A stretch of DNA of 33,503 nt, from NCBI GenBank assembly GCA_964490435.1, contig CAZBCF010000014.1:1-33503 (forward strand), read 5' to 3'. A program made the position numbers and the translations under genes. The notes under the pieces are model-generated. The model saw only the letters and a program-made list of their open reading frames with translations, ran no database searches and was not told the origin of the DNA. Positions 16,390 to 24,046 of the stretch are shown here, piece by piece; position 1 is the stretch's first letter, and each line of letters opens with the position of its first letter. The DNA comes from IMCC26077 sp964490435 (GTDB lineage: Bacteria > Actinomycetota > Actinomycetes > Nanopelagicales > Nanopelagicaceae).

Positions 16390-17930
16390 GACCACCCCGA
16401 GCCTTTTTTAGCGCTCTTTTGCGCGCGTTCTTCTGTGCTCTAATGGCCCTCCTGCTGGTCAGCCTAGCGACCCCTGCATTCGCCGGTTTCTCACAGAACC
16501 CGGAGCGAGTGATCTTTGCAACGAGAAATATCTATCTCGGTTCAGATGTGGGAATCGCCATGAAAAAGCTGCCGAATTTCTCGGCAGCCGCTCAGTTCAT
16601 GTGGGATCAGATGAAAGCGAATGATTTCGCTCAACGCGCCCCGCTTCTTGCTCAAGAACTCATCGGCTCTGGGGCGCAGGTAATTGGCATCCAAGAGGCA
16701 ACGACCTGGCGTTGTCGCACTGGCTTCTTCGGCGATGAGGTCGTGGTCTATGACTTCCTTGATGAATTACTCGATGCGCTCAAGGCACAAGGAGCGAACT
16801 TCTCAATCGCACAGGCTGGTGTTAATGTAAAGCGTGCGCTCAATCCTGGTTTTGAGATCTCGCCCATTCCACACTTAACGATGGTCGAAGACAAGGCGCT
16901 CTTCTCGTCGATTTTTGGAAAGGAACGCGCCGCATGTGGCTTCACGATCAGTGATGCCCTTTTGGTTCGCGACGATGTAGAAGTCATTGGTTCAGGAACC
17001 TCAGAATTTTCAACTACTTACTCGATTATTCCGACTTTGATGACGATTTATAGAGGATACGCCTGGGCCGACCTGAGGATTGGGGCAAGTACCTTTCGAA
17101 CAATTACCACACATTTGGAATCGCTCTGGGATGCGGATGCGATTCCCAATGCCGCTAAGCAGGCTGATCAATTAATCGCTGACCTCAAGGATGCGAAGAT
17201 GCCGGTAGTAGTTTTGGGGGATTTCAATAGCGATCCGCGTGATCCACGTCCATCAGATGATCTTGCTGTGAATCCAGGTGCGCAACCTTCAGCGAGTGCA
17301 ACCTGTCGTGCTCAAGTTGCGCAACCAACTTCGACGAACGCAATTGAGGACTGCAACGCATATTGGAAGTTCATCAAAGCCGGCTTTCTTGAGATCTCTC
17401 CTGATGCTTTGGATCCGAAGAATTTTTCGTGGGGTGCAGATGCGCTCTTAGCTGGTCCGATGCCAGATCGGATTACTCCAAGCCTCACGATGGGTGGTAA
17501 CGGCACCTTCACTGATCGCCTCGATTACATAATGGTGAAGAATGGCCAAAGCGCATTCAATGGCGCGATCTTCGGTAACCAATGGCCCGAAGGTTTAGAT
17601 ACCTGGAGATGTTCGAGCCCCGAGCAACTCTCGCTTACCTCCGATGGCGCACGCGCGTTAGGTAAGCGATTGCCGAGCGGCTCGGCCGAGGGGCGATGTC
17701 TGCCATCTGATCATGCGGGAATCGCCGGTGCTGCCGACCTGCCTGCCAACGAACTTCGCGATCCACCGCTGCCCGAGCGGGCGAGATCACCCTTTACCTT
17801 CTGGCGCGTCACGGGAGCGCTGTCGGCGCTGGGAGTGGTCGCGCTGATTCGCTGGCGCGTGCGCGCCCGCCAGCGGCGAAAGGAGCGACAGCGGGCTCAG
17901 GAGTCCGGCGTGTCGGGGGCTGTGGAGTAG
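16386..17930 (+). CDS. Secreted, membrane-anchored endonuclease/exonuclease/phosphatase-fold protein
   Basis: DNase I-like (EEP) hydrolase of 514 residues. A signal peptide (1-33) ends in TPAFA before G34. Catalytic motifs are in the usual order: metal-binding Q103-E104 in GIQEATTW, TTHLES (H243, E245), GDFN (D279, N281), R-L-D380-Y, and the final S441-D442-H443. After the domain a single hydrophobic stretch (about 472-490) is followed by a strongly basic tail (RVRARQRRKERQR), so it should be held at the outer face of the membrane as a type I protein. The N-terminal FATRNIYLGSD resembles other uncharacterised actinobacterial EEP proteins. The substrate could be extracellular DNA, a phosphodiester lipid or another phosphoester. 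It is coupled to the TetR gene by ATGA. Confidence 0.85.
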   Translation: MRPPRAFFSALLRAFFCALMALLLVSLATPAFAGFSQNPERVIFATRNIYLGSDVGIAMKKLPNFSAAAQFMWDQMKANDFAQRAPLLAQELIGSGAQVIGIQEATTWRCRTGFFGDEVVVYDFLDELLDALKAQGANFSIAQAGVNVKRALNPGFEISPIPHLTMVEDKALFSSIFGKERAACGFTISDALLVRDDVEVIGSGTSEFSTTYSIIPTLMTIYRGYAWADLRIGASTFRTITTHLESLWDADAIPNAAKQADQLIADLKDAKMPVVVLGDFNSDPRDPRPSDDLAVNPGAQPSASATCRAQVAQPTSTNAIEDCNAYWKFIKAGFLEISPDALDPKNFSWGADALLAGPMPDRITPSLTMGGNGTFTDRLDYIMVKNGQSAFNGAIFGNQWPEGLDTWRCSSPEQLSLTSDGARALGKRLPSGSAEGRCLPSDHAGIAGAADLPANELRDPPLPERARSPFTFWRVTGALSALGVVALIRWRVRARQRRKERQRAQESGVSGAVE

Positions 17931-17934
17931 CATT

Positions 17935-17948
17935 CGAACATCTGTTCG
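17935..17948 (+). promoter_or_regulatory. LexA/SOS box of recA
   Basis: CGAACATCTGTTCG is a perfect match to the actinobacterial/Gram-positive SOS box CGAAC-N4-GTTCG. It lies immediately upstream of a TACCCT -10 (17951-17956), where bound LexA would block RNA polymerase. Confidence 0.93.
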
Positions 17949-17950
17949 GA

Positions 17951-17956
17951 TACCCT
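17951..17956 (+). promoter_or_regulatory. -10 element of the recA promoter
   Basis: TACCCT follows the SOS box by 2 bp. Transcription would start near 17963, giving a leader of about 117 nt before the recA GTG. The -35 region is weak. Confidence 0.6.
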
Positions 17957-17961
17957 TTCGT

Positions 17962-18015
17962 CAGTTGAGTTGTCAGAGGCGCCCCGTACCGTCGGAGCCA
18001 GTGGTCAAACAACTG
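17962..18015 (+). other. Inverted repeat in the recA leader
   Basis: CAGTTG at 17962-17967 is complementary to CAACTG at 18010-18015, and AGTTGT (17968-17973) could instead pair with ACAACT (18009-18014). The arms enclose a GC-rich loop of about 35-42 nt, so the start of the leader may fold before the repeat that follows. No downstream T-run marks it as a terminator. Confidence 0.4.
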
Positions 18016-18023
18016 ATTGCAGA

Positions 18024-18055
18024 ACGCGAGTACGCGAGTACGCGAGTACGCGAGT
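18024..18055 (+). repeat. Four-copy 8-bp tandem repeat in the recA leader
   Basis: The unit ACGCGAGT is repeated four times exactly, followed by a partial copy (AC) at 18056-18057. It is in the untranslated leader, 25 nt before the recA start codon and just before the AGAGG (18066-18070) that could be the ribosome binding site. Repeats of this kind can change length by replication slippage. Confidence 0.95.
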
Positions 18056-18057
18056 AC

Positions 18058-18126
18058 ATGAGACGAGAGGCGGGCAACCGTGGCGAAAGAGGCAAGAGAG
18101 AACAGCGAGAAGGCCGGGGATTCTAA
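18058..18126 (+). other. Small upstream ORF overlapping the recA start
   Basis: An ATG immediately after the 8-bp repeat opens a 22-codon, Arg/Glu/Gly-rich frame that ends in TAA at 18124-18126, 46 nt inside recA in another frame. It has no ribosome binding site. It may be chance, or it may compete with initiation at the recA GTG. Confidence 0.25.
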
Positions 18127-19180
18127 GGCGAAGGCAGAGAAGGCGAAGGCCCTCGATACTGCATTGGCTCAAATTGAGCGTCAATATGGCAAAGGCTCAG
18201 TCATGCGAATGGGTGAGCGTCGTGCTGAGATCACCGAAGTCATCCCAACGGGTTCCATTGCCCTTGATATTGCCTTGGGCATCGGTGGACTTCCTCGCGG
18301 TCGCGTCGTTGAGATCTACGGTCCAGAGTCGAGTGGTAAGACGACTGTCGCCCTCCATGCAATCGCCAATGTGCAACGCGCCGGCGGCATCGCGGCATTC
18401 ATCGATGCTGAACACGCCCTTGATCCTGAGTATGCGAAGAAGTTAGGCGTTGATATCGATGCGCTCTTGGTCTCACAACCAGATACTGGCGAGCAAGCGC
18501 TCGAGATCATGGATATGTTGATTCGCTCTGGCGCAATCGACATCGTGGTCATCGACTCGGTAGCAGCGCTCGTTCCTCGCGCTGAAATCGAAGGCGAGAT
18601 GGGCGATTCCCATGTTGGCCTTCAGGCGCGCTTGATGTCTCAGGCGCTTCGTAAGATCACCGGCGCGCTCCATAGCTCCAACACAACAGCGATTTTCATC
18701 AATCAACTCCGCGAGAAGATTGGCGTCTTCTTCGGTTCACCAGAGACGACTACGGGCGGTAAAGCGCTCAAGTTCTATGCATCCATCCGTCTCGATGTCC
18801 GTCGCATCGAAACGCTCAAAGATGGACAAGAGGCAGTCGGAAACCGCACTCGCGTCAAGGTCGTCAAGAACAAGATGGCGCCACCATTTAAGCAAGCAGA
18901 GTTCGACATCATCTACGGAGTCGGAATCTCTCGCGAAGGCTCTTTGATTGACCTCGGTGTCGAAACCGGAATCGTCAAGAAGAGCGGTGCGTGGATTACC
19001 TACGAAGGTGATCAATTGGGCCAAGGCAAAGAGAATGCTCGCGCATTCCTTCGCGACAATCCTGATCTTGCCGACGAGATCGAGAAGAAGATTCGTGGTC
19101 AGTTCACGATTGGCCAGATCGATCCAGCTCTTGCCGCAGCGGTCGAAGAGGCAGTCTCGAACGCAGATATAGACTTCTAA
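18080..19180 (+). CDS. recA: Recombinase RecA
   Basis: ATP-dependent strand-exchange protein and coprotease for LexA cleavage. Walker A is G81-PESSGK87-T. Other RecA landmarks are VIDSVAALVPRAEIEGEMGDSHVG, the LMSQALRKITG segment and the L2-region motif INQLREKIGVFFGSPETTTGG. No intein interrupts it. At 366 residues it carries about 20 extra charged Ala/Lys/Glu residues before the usual start of RecA (ALDTALAQIERQYGKG). The GTG at 18080 is the only usable start, as an in-frame stop lies at 18059-18061; AGAGG sits 9 nt upstream. It is under a LexA box and followed by recX. Confidence 0.98.
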   Translation: MAKEARENSEKAGDSKAKAEKAKALDTALAQIERQYGKGSVMRMGERRAEITEVIPTGSIALDIALGIGGLPRGRVVEIYGPESSGKTTVALHAIANVQRAGGIAAFIDAEHALDPEYAKKLGVDIDALLVSQPDTGEQALEIMDMLIRSGAIDIVVIDSVAALVPRAEIEGEMGDSHVGLQARLMSQALRKITGALHSSNTTAIFINQLREKIGVFFGSPETTTGGKALKFYASIRLDVRRIETLKDGQEAVGNRTRVKVVKNKMAPPFKQAEFDIIYGVGISREGSLIDLGVETGIVKKSGAWITYEGDQLGQGKENARAFLRDNPDLADEIEKKIRGQFTIGQIDPALAAAVEEAVSNADIDF

Positions 19181-19203
19181 GAGCCTCTCTCTCGAGTAAC
19201 ACC

Positions 19204-19686
19204 ATGGAGTACGAGCCCGATCCCTACTCAGTCGCGACCAAGATCGCAGTCGATGCGCTCTCAAGGCGCGCCCGAAGTAGGGGCGAGCTCGACAACATCC
19301 TCCGCAAGAAATTGGTGCCCGAAGAAATCATCGAGCGGTTGCTCGATCGGCTAGTTGCTCAAAAATTAATTGACGATCGCGCCTTTGCCTATGAGTGGTC
19401 GCAACTTCGCCATCGAAGTAAGGGTCTCTCGCGTTTTGTCCTAGCGCAAGAATTACGTAAGAAATCTATTCCATCTGAAATTATCGAAGAAGTATTGGAA
19501 GAGATCTCTCGTGACGATGAGATCCTCGCGGCGAGGAATCTTGTCGCAAAGAAAGTGCGCTCACTCTCTCGCTTCGATGATCAGGTCAGGTATCGACGTC
19601 TGCATTCTCTGCTTGCCCGGAAAGGTTATTCCGCAACCGTGATTGGTGTAGCGATTCGAGAAGAGCTAGCCCTTATCGCTTCTTAA
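19204..19686 (+). CDS. recX: Regulatory protein RecX
   Basis: Modulator that binds RecA filaments and limits their activity. The 160 residues are helical with the RecX pattern: ALSRRARSRGELDNILRKK, a central LIDDRAFAYEWSQLRHRSKGLSRFVLAQELRKK, and a C-terminal VRYRRLHSLLARKGYSATVIGVAIRE. It starts 23 nt after recA, so it is likely co-transcribed and SOS-induced. Its last 14 nt overlap the 3' end of the convergent minus-strand gene. Confidence 0.93.
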   Translation: MEYEPDPYSVATKIAVDALSRRARSRGELDNILRKKLVPEEIIERLLDRLVAQKLIDDRAFAYEWSQLRHRSKGLSRFVLAQELRKKSIPSEIIEEVLEEISRDDEILAARNLVAKKVRSLSRFDDQVRYRRLHSLLARKGYSATVIGVAIREELALIAS

Positions 19687-21583
19687 AACCGGTTGGGCAT
19701 TTAGGCGCACTGCCCGTTACCTTCTTCGTCACTTTACCTTTGATGCACGTAATCGAAATTCGTGGGGATGCAGCCTTTGCTGGAGCAGCGCTCTCGCTAG
19801 GTTGAGACGAGTTCGAGGGCGCAGCAGAGGAAGAGTTTGCACTTTGATTGAGTTTGATTTTTAAAGTCGGGGAAGAGAAAGTGAAGTTATCCGCGCTCAG
19901 GTGAACCCAATTACCAATTTGTTGTAGTGCGACCGTAGAGACTCGTTCTTTGCCATCACTAGAGGTAATTGCTATTGAAGCCGAACTGGGTAGTTGATCG
20001 ACTCCATACATACACTTAATCAGTGAAGTGGACATCGATAATCCGTACGTGCCGACGTTTTCAGTTTTTCCATCTGGTGCGTAATGGGGAGCCGCAACTC
20101 GGTAGTTGAGAGTTCCGGTGGCCTTATCGTAGGTGGGGGCCGTTGCTTCATAGGCGCTCGCATTTGTTGCAACCACGCCTTGAACCCCAGCACCTTTCTT
20201 CACGCAAGAGGAGGGGTTGTCTACTCGAGCATTGCTTAAAGTCCACGTCTCATTGATCGCAAATGCTTTCTCGCCCATATAAGGAGCCCACGCTTCGTAA
20301 GCATCAAGTGCACCATCCTCGCCAGAATCTCGTAGGCTCATGGGATTATCTCCATTAGTTAATCCAGTGAACATGCGTGCTGCAGCATCGGTCTTAAATT
20401 TCATAACCGGCAGCGTTGATTTCTTCATCCAGCTTCCTGCAAAAATGTTCTGCTCCGGGCCGGCTTCGACGGTTATTCGGTCAGAGGACGCGGAAAATGG
20501 AGTGGATGTGACACTAGGTTTATTAAGTCGTCCATTTAGCCAACCCGAGATAAATTTGGGTAACTGTAAGGTAACTTTCAAACGAGATTGGGCAGGGAAT
20601 TCGCGTCGGTGTAGGCAGATTCCAGTGTCGTTTGCAAGACACGAGGCTTCATAATTCGTCGACATAACTTCAGAGTAATTTTTCCCTACTCGCTTTTGTA
20701 GAATTTTTTCTGGCGCTTTGACTAAAGAGGAAGTTTCGCGGATTATGGGAATAACCTCGAAAAAGAACTGAATTACATGCAAATCACGCCAGGATTGGTT
20801 CATATTTTGACCTCCAGATTGCACATAACCAGTAAGTAGGTAATCGTGATCAGTGCCAGAGGTATCTCCTTCAGCGCGCCAAATCCAACTGGCAAGCCCA
20901 GCGGCATAGCCGGTGCCATCACTATTTACTTTGCCATCAAATTCCTTAGCGTCTTTTGGAAATTTTGTCAGGGGTTGCGCAGTAATGACTTTGCCTTCTT
21001 TTGTCGTTACCGTGAAGGACTCGACACATGCAGTATTTGGATTTGCCGCGCAATTACCAATTCCCCCTTCGATGAAAATTGTTTGCCAACCTTTCGTGGC
21101 CGCACAAGCAGGATCATCTAATCCAGTACAAAGATTCTCGTCCCGAAGGCCTTGACCTATTTGGTTCTCCACTTTGATAAATGGTGTCGTCTGCAATCGA
21201 GACGAAGAGTCAAAAGAGACGCCGTAGTACTCGGTTTGCATGGTCTTACCTAAATCTGGTTGTGCTGCACTGAAAATATCTACCGAGCGATCGAGTGGAT
21301 ATTTTGAGGTGAAGCCTGAAGGTTTTGGCATCGCCCCCGATGCCATGCCGGCGTCAGGTGCACACGGTTGTCCAGGTGGCGTATTTGGAGGGCAGACTGG
21401 AGCACCACCAGCTCCTCCCGGTCCTCCTGCTCCTCCCGGTCCCGAAGGTCCCGACGGTGGAGTGCACCCTTGAGGGGCGACTTGAGGTGGAGGGGGACAG
21501 ATATCAGCGAATGCGGAACTGATTGTTGTCGCGCACGAACCGAGCAGGAGCGCAAGTACTATCCACGCACTTCTCAGTTTCAT
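19673..21583 (-). CDS. Secreted protein of unknown function with two-cysteine C-terminal tail (paralogue 1)
   Basis: A 636-residue exported protein I do not recognise. The signal peptide is residues 1-26 (AFA before D27); LLGSC at 13-17 also resembles a lipobox. A Pro/Gly/Cys-rich, collagen-like segment spans about 28-80. The body (about 100-585) looks beta-rich. A Ser/Pro/Ala linker (about 585-608) leads to a 26-residue basic tail, TCIKGK...PKCPTGFKKR, with C613 and C629. Shared landmarks with the gene at 27703-29067 are: CAAN...NTACVE (178-187), SRLKVT then GW-x4-L-x2-P-x-V (333-358), a Cys/ATGTLN segment and FTFSSPTLKIKL before the linker. It overlaps recX by 14 nt and is divergent from miaB. 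The DNA is visibly AT-richer than its neighbours. There is no LPxTG motif. Confidence 0.85.
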   Translation of the reverse strand: MKLRSAWIVLALLLGSCATTISSAFADICPPPPQVAPQGCTPPSGPSGPGGAGGPGGAGGAPVCPPNTPPGQPCAPDAGMASGAMPKPSGFTSKYPLDRSVDIFSAAQPDLGKTMQTEYYGVSFDSSSRLQTTPFIKVENQIGQGLRDENLCTGLDDPACAATKGWQTIFIEGGIGNCAANPNTACVESFTVTTKEGKVITAQPLTKFPKDAKEFDGKVNSDGTGYAAGLASWIWRAEGDTSGTDHDYLLTGYVQSGGQNMNQSWRDLHVIQFFFEVIPIIRETSSLVKAPEKILQKRVGKNYSEVMSTNYEASCLANDTGICLHRREFPAQSRLKVTLQLPKFISGWLNGRLNKPSVTSTPFSASSDRITVEAGPEQNIFAGSWMKKSTLPVMKFKTDAAARMFTGLTNGDNPMSLRDSGEDGALDAYEAWAPYMGEKAFAINETWTLSNARVDNPSSCVKKGAGVQGVVATNASAYEATAPTYDKATGTLNYRVAAPHYAPDGKTENVGTYGLSMSTSLIKCMYGVDQLPSSASIAITSSDGKERVSTVALQQIGNWVHLSADNFTFSSPTLKIKLNQSANSSSAAPSNSSQPSESAAPAKAASPRISITCIKGKVTKKVTGSAPKCPTGFKKR

Positions 21584-21589
21584 AACGGA

Positions 21590-21618
21590 ATACTGGCACA
21601 GTGCGGTTTTTCATTCAA
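21590..21618 (-). promoter_or_regulatory. Leaderless promoter of secreted paralogue 1
   Basis: On the minus strand TTGAAT (21618-21613), 17 bp, CAGTAT (21595-21590) and then 6 nt lead to the ATG. The -35 hexamer is identical to that of lexA. It overlaps by one base the likely -35 (TTTTCA) of the divergent miaB promoter. Confidence 0.5.
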
Positions 21619-21637
21619 AGAGCGTGGCCGTTACCCT
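21608..21637 (+). promoter_or_regulatory. Leaderless promoter of miaB
   Basis: TTTTCA (21608-21613), 18 bp, TACCCT (21632-21637), then 6 nt to the miaB ATG. No ribosome binding site is present. Confidence 0.5.
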
Positions 21638-21643
21638 TTTCTC

Positions 21644-23092
21644 ATGGATAGCCAGCGAACGCGTCGACGTACGTACTTGGTCGAAACTCACGGCTGCCAG
21701 ATGAACGCGCACGACTCAGAGCGCATCGGTGGACTGCTTGAAGCCGAGGGATATTTACCTGCACCTACCGGAACCGAACCAGATCTAGTGATTTTCAATA
21801 CCTGTGCAGTTCGAGAGAATGCCGACCAGAAACTCTATGGCTCACTCACTAAATACATATATACGAAAGAATCGCGCCCAGATTTCCAGATTGCCGTGGG
21901 TGGCTGTCTTGCTCAGAAAGATAAAGGTGAGATCATTTCGCGCGCGCCATGGGTCGATGTTGTCTACGGAACCCACAACGTAGGTGCGCTGCCAACGTTA
22001 CTCAAGCGTGCGCAAGTCGAACGACAATCACAAGTTGAGATTAAAGAATCGCTTGAGCACTTTCCATCAACGCTCCCGGTTCGAAGAGACTCTGCCTTTT
22101 CGGCATGGGTTTCGATCTCAGTCGGCTGTAACAACACCTGCACGTTCTGCATTGTTCCCGCCTTGCGTGGCATTGAAAAAGATCGTCCTAGGAGCGAGAT
22201 CCTTGATGAGATTCGCGCGCTCGTATCCCAAGGTGTCGTCGAAGTGACGTTGTTAGGTCAGAATGTGAATGCATACGGCGTCGATTTTGGTGATCGGCAG
22301 GCATTTGCAAAACTCCTTCGCTCGTGCGGTGAGATCGAAGGGTTGCGCCGGGTGCGATTCATGAGCCCTCACCCTCGGGACTTCACTGACGATGTGATTG
22401 AAGCGATGGCAGATACACCCAACGTAATGCCGCATCTGCATATGCCCCTACAGTCGGGTTCGGACAAGATTCTTCAAGCGATGCGTCGCTCCTATCGTGC
22501 CGAGCGTTATCTGGGCATCCTCGATCGGGTACGTAGCGCAATTCCTCATGCAGCAATCACTACCGACATCATCGTTGGATTTCCTGGCGAAAGCGAAGAA
22601 GATTTCCAAGCCACCCTTAACGTGATGGAGAAGGCTCGGTTCAGCGCCGCCTACACATTCCAATATTCCAAACGTCCTGGAACTCCAGCAGCAACGATGC
22701 CCAATCAAGTCGATCCAGAGGTAATCGGTCAGCGCTACACCTACTTGCACCAATTTCAAGAGCGCATCTCGTATGAGGAGAGTACGAAATTGTTAGGCAC
22801 TGAAGTTGAGGTGCTGATCGGTGATCACCTCGGGCGCAGGGATCAGGAGCGCGGACGCGTTGCTGGCCGCTCAGCCGATTTCCATTTGGTTCATCTCAAC
22901 TTTGCCGCTGACGCAAAGCCGCAACCTGGCGACCTGGTTCGCACGATTGTCACCGAAACTGCGCCACATCATTTGGTTGCCGAAGGATTGCCTCTAGCCG
23001 TTGAGAAGACTCCTGGAAGTTATGCAGCCATCGAGCGCGTCACGGCGATTTCACTTGGCATGCCAACTTTCAAGACTCCTGAACCCGCCTAA
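21644..23092 (+). CDS. miaB: tRNA-2-methylthio-N6-dimethylallyladenosine synthase MiaB
   Basis: Radical-SAM methylthiotransferase that converts i6A37 to ms2i6A37 in tRNA, acting after MiaA. Cysteines of the MTTase domain are C18, C54 and C88; the radical-SAM cluster is C162-x3-C166-x2-C169 in VGCNNTCTFCIVPALRG. The C-terminus has a TRAM domain (about 380-450). The frame is open back to 21368 across the divergent gene, but the family starts at RTYLVETHGCQMNAHDSE, so the ATG at 21644, 6 nt after TACCCT, is used (482 residues, normal length). The stop overlaps the miaA ATG (TAATG). Confidence 0.96.
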   Translation: MDSQRTRRRTYLVETHGCQMNAHDSERIGGLLEAEGYLPAPTGTEPDLVIFNTCAVRENADQKLYGSLTKYIYTKESRPDFQIAVGGCLAQKDKGEIISRAPWVDVVYGTHNVGALPTLLKRAQVERQSQVEIKESLEHFPSTLPVRRDSAFSAWVSISVGCNNTCTFCIVPALRGIEKDRPRSEILDEIRALVSQGVVEVTLLGQNVNAYGVDFGDRQAFAKLLRSCGEIEGLRRVRFMSPHPRDFTDDVIEAMADTPNVMPHLHMPLQSGSDKILQAMRRSYRAERYLGILDRVRSAIPHAAITTDIIVGFPGESEEDFQATLNVMEKARFSAAYTFQYSKRPGTPAATMPNQVDPEVIGQRYTYLHQFQERISYEESTKLLGTEVEVLIGDHLGRRDQERGRVAGRSADFHLVHLNFAADAKPQPGDLVRTIVTETAPHHLVAEGLPLAVEKTPGSYAAIERVTAISLGMPTFKTPEPA

Positions 23093-23997
23093 TGACGTTT
23101 ATAGTCATTGGTGGCGCAACCGCCAGCGGTAAGAGCGCTCTAGCACTTGATGTAGCCGAACGCCTTGGCGCTGAGATCGTCAATGCTGATTCCATGCAGT
23201 TATACAAAGGTATGGATATAGGTACCGCAAAAGTCCCAGAGAGCGAACGCAGAGGAATCGCGCACCACATGCTGGATGTACTCGAAGTGACCGATGACGC
23301 GTCGGTCGCAGATTACCAACGTGAGGCTCGTGCCGTCATTGATCACCTGTTGGCGCAGGAGATTCCGGTTGTAGTGGTTGGCGGAACTGGGCTCTACATC
23401 AAAGCGCTCCTTGATGAACTCAATTTCCCTGACCGCGACCCACAAGTTCGGGAACGACTCTTTGCCGAGGCTGAGGATGTTGGCGCAAGTGCCATGCATC
23501 AACGCCTCATGCACATAGATCCGCAAGCGGCTTCGTTGATTCCGGAACAAAACGTACGACGCGTGATTCGCGCTCTAGAGGTCATCGAACTTACCGGCGA
23601 ATCGTATGCGGCATCGCTGCCTCGCGATGAACGCAGTTACTACCCGCAAGCCAAACAATTTGCGATCTCGGTCGAGCGCGAACTCCTACATCGACGGATT
23701 GAAGAGCGAGTGAAACAGATGTGGGAGTGCGGCTTTATCGCCGAGGTGGAGCATCTGGCTTCGGTTGGTCTGCGCGAGGGGCGAACCGCTCGAGCGGCCA
23801 TCGGATACGCCCAGGTTCTCGCTGCGCTCGATGGGCAGATCTCTATGGCAAGTGCGCAAGAGGAGACGGTTATCAGCACCCGACAATATGCCCGTCGGCA
23901 GGGAACGTGGTTCTCCAGGGATTCGCGGATTACCTGGCTGACTGGTTCGCACACGGCAAACATTGCTGAAATTCTTGCTATCGCAAGTAAGTCGTGA
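23092..23997 (+). CDS. miaA: tRNA dimethylallyltransferase MiaA
   Basis: Transfers the dimethylallyl group to A37 of tRNAs reading codons that begin with U. The P-loop is G8-ATASGK14-S15, followed by the substrate motif NADSMQLYKGMDIGTAK and VVGGTGLYIKALLD; the later WFSRDSRITWL is the family's C-terminal motif. At 301 residues it has the expected length. It overlaps miaB by one base, so the two steps of the same tRNA modification are translationally coupled. The 3' end probably also contains the promoter for the next gene. Confidence 0.95.
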   Translation: MTFIVIGGATASGKSALALDVAERLGAEIVNADSMQLYKGMDIGTAKVPESERRGIAHHMLDVLEVTDDASVADYQREARAVIDHLLAQEIPVVVVGGTGLYIKALLDELNFPDRDPQVRERLFAEAEDVGASAMHQRLMHIDPQAASLIPEQNVRRVIRALEVIELTGESYAASLPRDERSYYPQAKQFAISVERELLHRRIEERVKQMWECGFIAEVEHLASVGLREGRTARAAIGYAQVLAALDGQISMASAQEETVISTRQYARRQGTWFSRDSRITWLTGSHTANIAEILAIASKS

Positions 23998-24004
23998 TTA
24001 GGTT
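23975..24004 (+). promoter_or_regulatory. Possible promoter of the rhamnose mutarotase gene
   Basis: TTGCTA (23975-23980), 18 bp, TAGGTT (23999-24004), inside and just after the miaA 3' end. Transcription would start near 24011, giving a leader of about 36 nt. A 5-bp hairpin (CTTGC-TATC-GCAAG, 23974-23987) overlaps the -35. Confidence 0.35.
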
Positions 24005-24046
24005 CAGCAACCCAACAACATTCTTGTCCGAAGGTGCGTAAGAACT

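Noticed and set aside
18080..19180. RecA intein, as in some mycobacteria
   Set aside because: The RecA core is continuous from Walker A through the L2 segment with no insertion.
21368..21643. Upstream extension of the MiaB frame
   Set aside because: It reads antisense through the signal peptide and Pro/Gly region of the divergent gene; the Arg/Ser-rich result is not MiaB-like.
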